From contig DASRFJ010000351.1 in assembly GCA_035651595.1 (NCBI GenBank), positions 1 through 12,031 of the forward strand: a stretch of 12,031 bases of DNA. The letters run 5' to 3'. A program made the position numbers and the translations under genes. The DNA comes from JAFARZ01 sp035651595. GTDB taxonomy: Bacteria; Actinomycetota; Actinomycetes; Streptosporangiales; Streptosporangiaceae. The notes under the pieces were generated by a model, which searched no databases, had not been told where the DNA came from, and saw nothing but the letters and a program-made list of their open reading frames with translations. Below, piece after piece: positions 11,867 through 12,031 of the stretch (position 1 is the first letter of the stretch; each line of letters opens with the position of its first letter).

Positions 11867-12031
11867 GTAGCTGTTCATCAGGCGTCACAGGCGTGTTTTC
11901 GGTTGCTGGTTCGGGCGGAGCGCGCGTTGTGCGGATCGTCCAGGGCGAGGCGCCGGGAGGCGGCTCTCAATACAGGGGGTATGCGGTCTTGTTTGTCCTG
12001 CTATGTGGGCCTGCGTTCCGCTGGTTCGCGT
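11867..12031. repeat. Right terminal inverted repeat (165 bp)
   Basis: Reverse complement of positions 1-165: exact over 11891-12031 and with three mismatches over the inner 24 bases. The outer end coincides base for base with the left copy. Recombination between the two copies could invert everything between them if both are in the same chromosome in this orientation. Confidence 0.93.

Noticed and set aside
1..12031. A composite transposon or integrative element delimited by the end repeats
   Set aside because: No transposase, integrase, resolvase or target duplication is visible and the cargo is conserved chromosomal genes, so a contig ending in dispersed repeats is simpler.
1..12031. CRISPR arrays, tRNA or rRNA genes
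   Set aside because: No regularly spaced direct repeats, cloverleaf-like segments or conserved rRNA words were noticed on either strand.

Overview
The window is GC-rich, with G/C favoured at third codon positions and GTG as well as ATG starts. It encodes a FilP/Scy-like polar-growth coiled-coil protein, so it most likely comes from a filamentous actinomycete. It reads as ordinary chromosome carrying a few accessory pieces. Both ends are the same 165-bp sequence in opposite orientation and stop at the same base. The window is therefore probably a whole assembly contig that ran into two inverted copies of one genomic repeat.

Layout from left to right: left end repeat (1-165); a non-coding stretch with an 82-nt nested palindrome (264-345); on the minus strand a nitroreductase-family flavoprotein, a DivIVA-motif coiled-coil protein and methylmalonyl-CoA epimerase; on the plus strand, starting one base from the epimerase start, a tightly overlapping set of acetyl-CoA acetyltransferase, MeaB GTPase and a MarR regulator. 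On the minus strand follow a membrane protein with an outer beta-propeller and, upstream of it, an ECF-type sigma factor. A long divergent intergenic region (7640-8244) holds a second 82-nt palindrome, a 25-bp perfect palindrome and an 18-bp perfect palindrome at a likely promoter. Then come the large subunit of an AdoCbl acyl-CoA mutase of isobutyryl-CoA mutase type (plus), a Phd/VapC-type toxin-antitoxin pair (minus), a thioredoxin-TPR protein (plus) and the right end repeat.

How the genes fit together: epimerase, thiolase, MeaB and the mutase all belong to short/branched acyl-CoA metabolism (propionyl-, methylmalonyl-, butyryl- and isobutyryl-CoA). MeaB is the GTPase chaperone of B12-dependent mutases such as the one 3 kb downstream. 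From memory, Streptomyces has a similar order around FilP/Scy (FilP, Scy, epimerase, thiolase, MeaB), which supports an old conserved core. The sigma factor and propeller protein look like a sensor/anti-sigma pair. The toxin lacks one expected catalytic acid.

I found no clear new multi-gene system. The least explained signals are the 82-nt nested palindromes, which show one compensatory change between two copies, the inverted end repeats, and the overlapping start codons of the epimerase and thiolase genes.
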